Shown: piece after piece, positions 63,601 through 64,000 of the stretch | How positions within the stretch are numbered: position 1 is the stretch's first letter | How the letters are laid out: each line of letters starts with the position of its first letter | Assembly (NCBI RefSeq): GCF_001645385.1 | Contig: NZ_LVHI01000037.1 | Span: forward strand, 65,588 to 129,587 | Source of the DNA: Rhodococcoides kyotonense | Lineage (GTDB): Bacteria; Actinomycetota; Actinomycetes; Mycobacteriales; Mycobacteriaceae | Direction of reading: 5' to 3' | Length of the DNA: 64,000 nucleotides | Notes under the pieces: model-generated | The model's input: the letters and a program-made list of their open reading frames with translations, nothing else | The model's database searches: none | What the model was told of the DNA's origin: nothing | Made by a program: the position numbers and the translations under genes

Positions 63601-64000
63601 GTCCGCAGCACTGCGGGGGACGAGCAGTGGGACGGTATCGGTTTCGGACTCGACAAGGCATGGGCGTGGCGTCGTGCGCAAGAATGGGTAGTCGATCAGC
63701 ACCGAACAGGCCGAGAGCAGGAACTCGACGCAGAGCTGAACGCAATCGACGCCGACATCGCCCAGCTGACCTCTCAGCTTGCAGCGGCGAGCGCGTGGCG
63801 GGATTCGCTGAAGCGAATGACAGCAAGCGAAGTCCAGGCGTTGCAGACGTACCGCGACCACATCGCAAATCTCGGCATGGGAACCGGAAAGTACGCCGAA
63901 AAGTACAGCAGTGCAGCACGTTCGGCAATGCTCGACGCGCAGAGTGCAGTGCCGGCATGGGTGATGCCGCTGCAACAGGTCCTCGATTCTATTCCTGCGA
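60670..64000 (+). CDS. Second large SF1 helicase, paralogue of the one at 43298 (3' partial)
   Basis: At least 1110 codons are visible; the window ends before Walker B. Walker A GPPGTGKT starts at about residue 448, and the surrounding LFPLPAN, VLVTSEKSQALRVLRDKLP and ARGGSHELNKSVATI blocks match the first helicase nearly word for word. The whole visible part is collinear to VPAWVMPLQQVLDSIPA. It has about 85-95 more N-terminal residues (EHEREIAWTPESLADFSSSC, GRDEDVVLWLGYLEWALASR). The start is uncertain: ATG 60670, GTG 60652 and ATG 60685 are in frame, and a 30-bp palindrome covers codons 60700-60729. Confidence 0.85.
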   Translation, partial: MVVHGMGSRRLVFIRTNEHEREIAWTPESLADFSSSCKTCVRLNRYIVGRDEDVVLWLGYLEWALASREHDAELKGRVKRLMQFLREIVKSRTSPVLRVQEHAQVEWLFRDDRVTQIDASVEQGGIAVRAPRVSLDDPPAVPAALSGWLNPADVANNRTAPIALADEGPVVGYGTVLRDSVEAASVRREFAAWSTQWQAWAASDRVRRPQAELHMALQMMMQELAARPESIELVLASGLLTLSGADPKEAVRTHLVTQSASVEREEATGDLVVKLTPLSSPRLEDTQLLTGREEFDSSGSLGLQELLREHATSPLSVGILQFLKEWAPRALGQTIDVNELVEQPASTANRTLTPSPALILRKRGAFALVDYYEKMIADVDGDDSPVPLGLAQLVEAIEPDDRLDWLERLGAAASSTLADDPLFPLPANAEQSQILERLGRDSGVVVEGPPGTGKTHTIANLVSALLARGQRVLVTSEKSQALRVLRDKLPEEMQELCVSITDLARGGSHELNKSVATIAERKSSFNERTEEQRINDLAARRQKARQTRSTVLERIRSLREAETYQHPPVAVGYAGTTAAIVKEVKAHEDEFAWLPGPLLVNEPPLTGSEIDELRGLIRSASPTQVDRPARLLPSTDSLLPDRQALEKLFARVNTEVATDGAESAQLIQSLSGVDPITAQRVRELCESLSGRVDDVRQLAPHFQQLADGVMSGDSDYLWARVSNLPVILDAAVRADSFVAHRDIHCSDTSAQALGILDNLASALESGTEWKPGRFFKSDQQKAFEQSGIVATVDGAPATNAATVRAVAEHARTLDAIRAAALLLADLQIPVVTDGSRGFQVNALQSTMRALKQLRAVVAARDELVDQLRTISPTHPRVRSLAEASSIAGAAGAIATRADVEDARAELDTLVRAVAFEFDRAPSPEGDALVRALQAADTDVLATAVDLYVLACTETANQLRLTELESTLAKSAPALARLVRSTAGDEQWDGIGFGLDKAWAWRRAQEWVVDQHRTGREQELDAELNAIDADIAQLTSQLAAASAWRDSLKRMTASEVQALQTYRDHIANLGMGTGKYAEKYSSAARSAMLDAQSAVPAWVMPLQQVLDSIPA
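60700..60729. repeat. Perfect 30-bp palindrome at the 5' end of the second helicase gene
   Basis: CTCGTGTTCATTCGA followed at once by its exact reverse complement. It lies about 100 bases from the start of the divergent hydrolase and inside the apparent first 20 codons of the helicase. Its length and perfection suggest a protein-binding site or a cruciform element. The inner TTCGAACGAA-type core resembles the shorter palindrome near 2083-2094. Confidence 0.8.

Overview
The window is high-GC actinobacterial DNA. Gene content (PucR regulator, monomeric NADP isocitrate dehydrogenase, CoxMSL-type molybdo-flavoenzyme, FadE10-like acyl-CoA dehydrogenase, EspC-like and WxG-like proteins) points to Mycobacteriales and most likely to Rhodococcus or a close relative. 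This is inference from family content; no rRNA or tRNA gene was seen.

Bases 1-33.8 kb look like chromosomal metabolism. At the left are a VWA-protein tail, a TY-Chap/HD protein, isocitrate dehydrogenase, an MFS exporter, an amidase and a class III CoA transferase. From 8.9 to 23.1 kb is a purine- or hydantoin-type catabolic block: XdhC, PucR, a nucleobase permease, a three-subunit molybdenum hydroxylase with CoxG, HyuA/HyuB and an NmrA-like reductase. From 26.1 to 32.7 kb a GntR regulator precedes an overlapping operon for 5-oxoproline, glutamate and aspartate (PxpABC, MHS transporter, D-glutamate cyclase family protein, aspartase).

From 33.9 to 41.9 kb are two cassettes of a type VII-associated polymorphic toxin kind, interrupted by an acyl-CoA dehydrogenase. 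The second cassette is decayed: its toxin gene carries a frameshift and is followed by three tandem copies of one putative immunity gene, the middle copy broken by an amber codon.

From 42 kb to the right edge is a conflict or stress island. It holds an EVE-like/zinc-ribbon/HNH protein; a 1627-residue SF1 helicase with a Vsr-like nuclease domain; an SF2 helicase whose C-terminus looks like sigma region 4; a complete SigA/SigB-type sigma factor; and a likely PD-(D/E)XK protein. Next comes a tightly overlapping seven-gene operon: TerY-like VWA protein, PP2C phosphatase, small membrane protein, DUF4407 membrane coiled-coil protein, unknown protein, LIM/DA1-type metallopeptidase and protein kinase. 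An amber-interrupted alpha/beta hydrolase fused to a glycine-rich membrane region follows, and then a second SF1 helicase paralogous to the first, cut by the window end. The VWA-phosphatase-kinase set matches the known TerY-P triad. Its combination with a DA1-like peptidase, DUF4407, a sigma factor, a sigma-4-tailed helicase and two bracketing helicase-nucleases is the best candidate here for an undescribed system. Repeated intergenic palindromes (4.8 and 23.3 kb), a 75-bp tandem repeat (2.2 kb) and a perfect 30-bp palindrome (60.7 kb) are the main non-coding structures.
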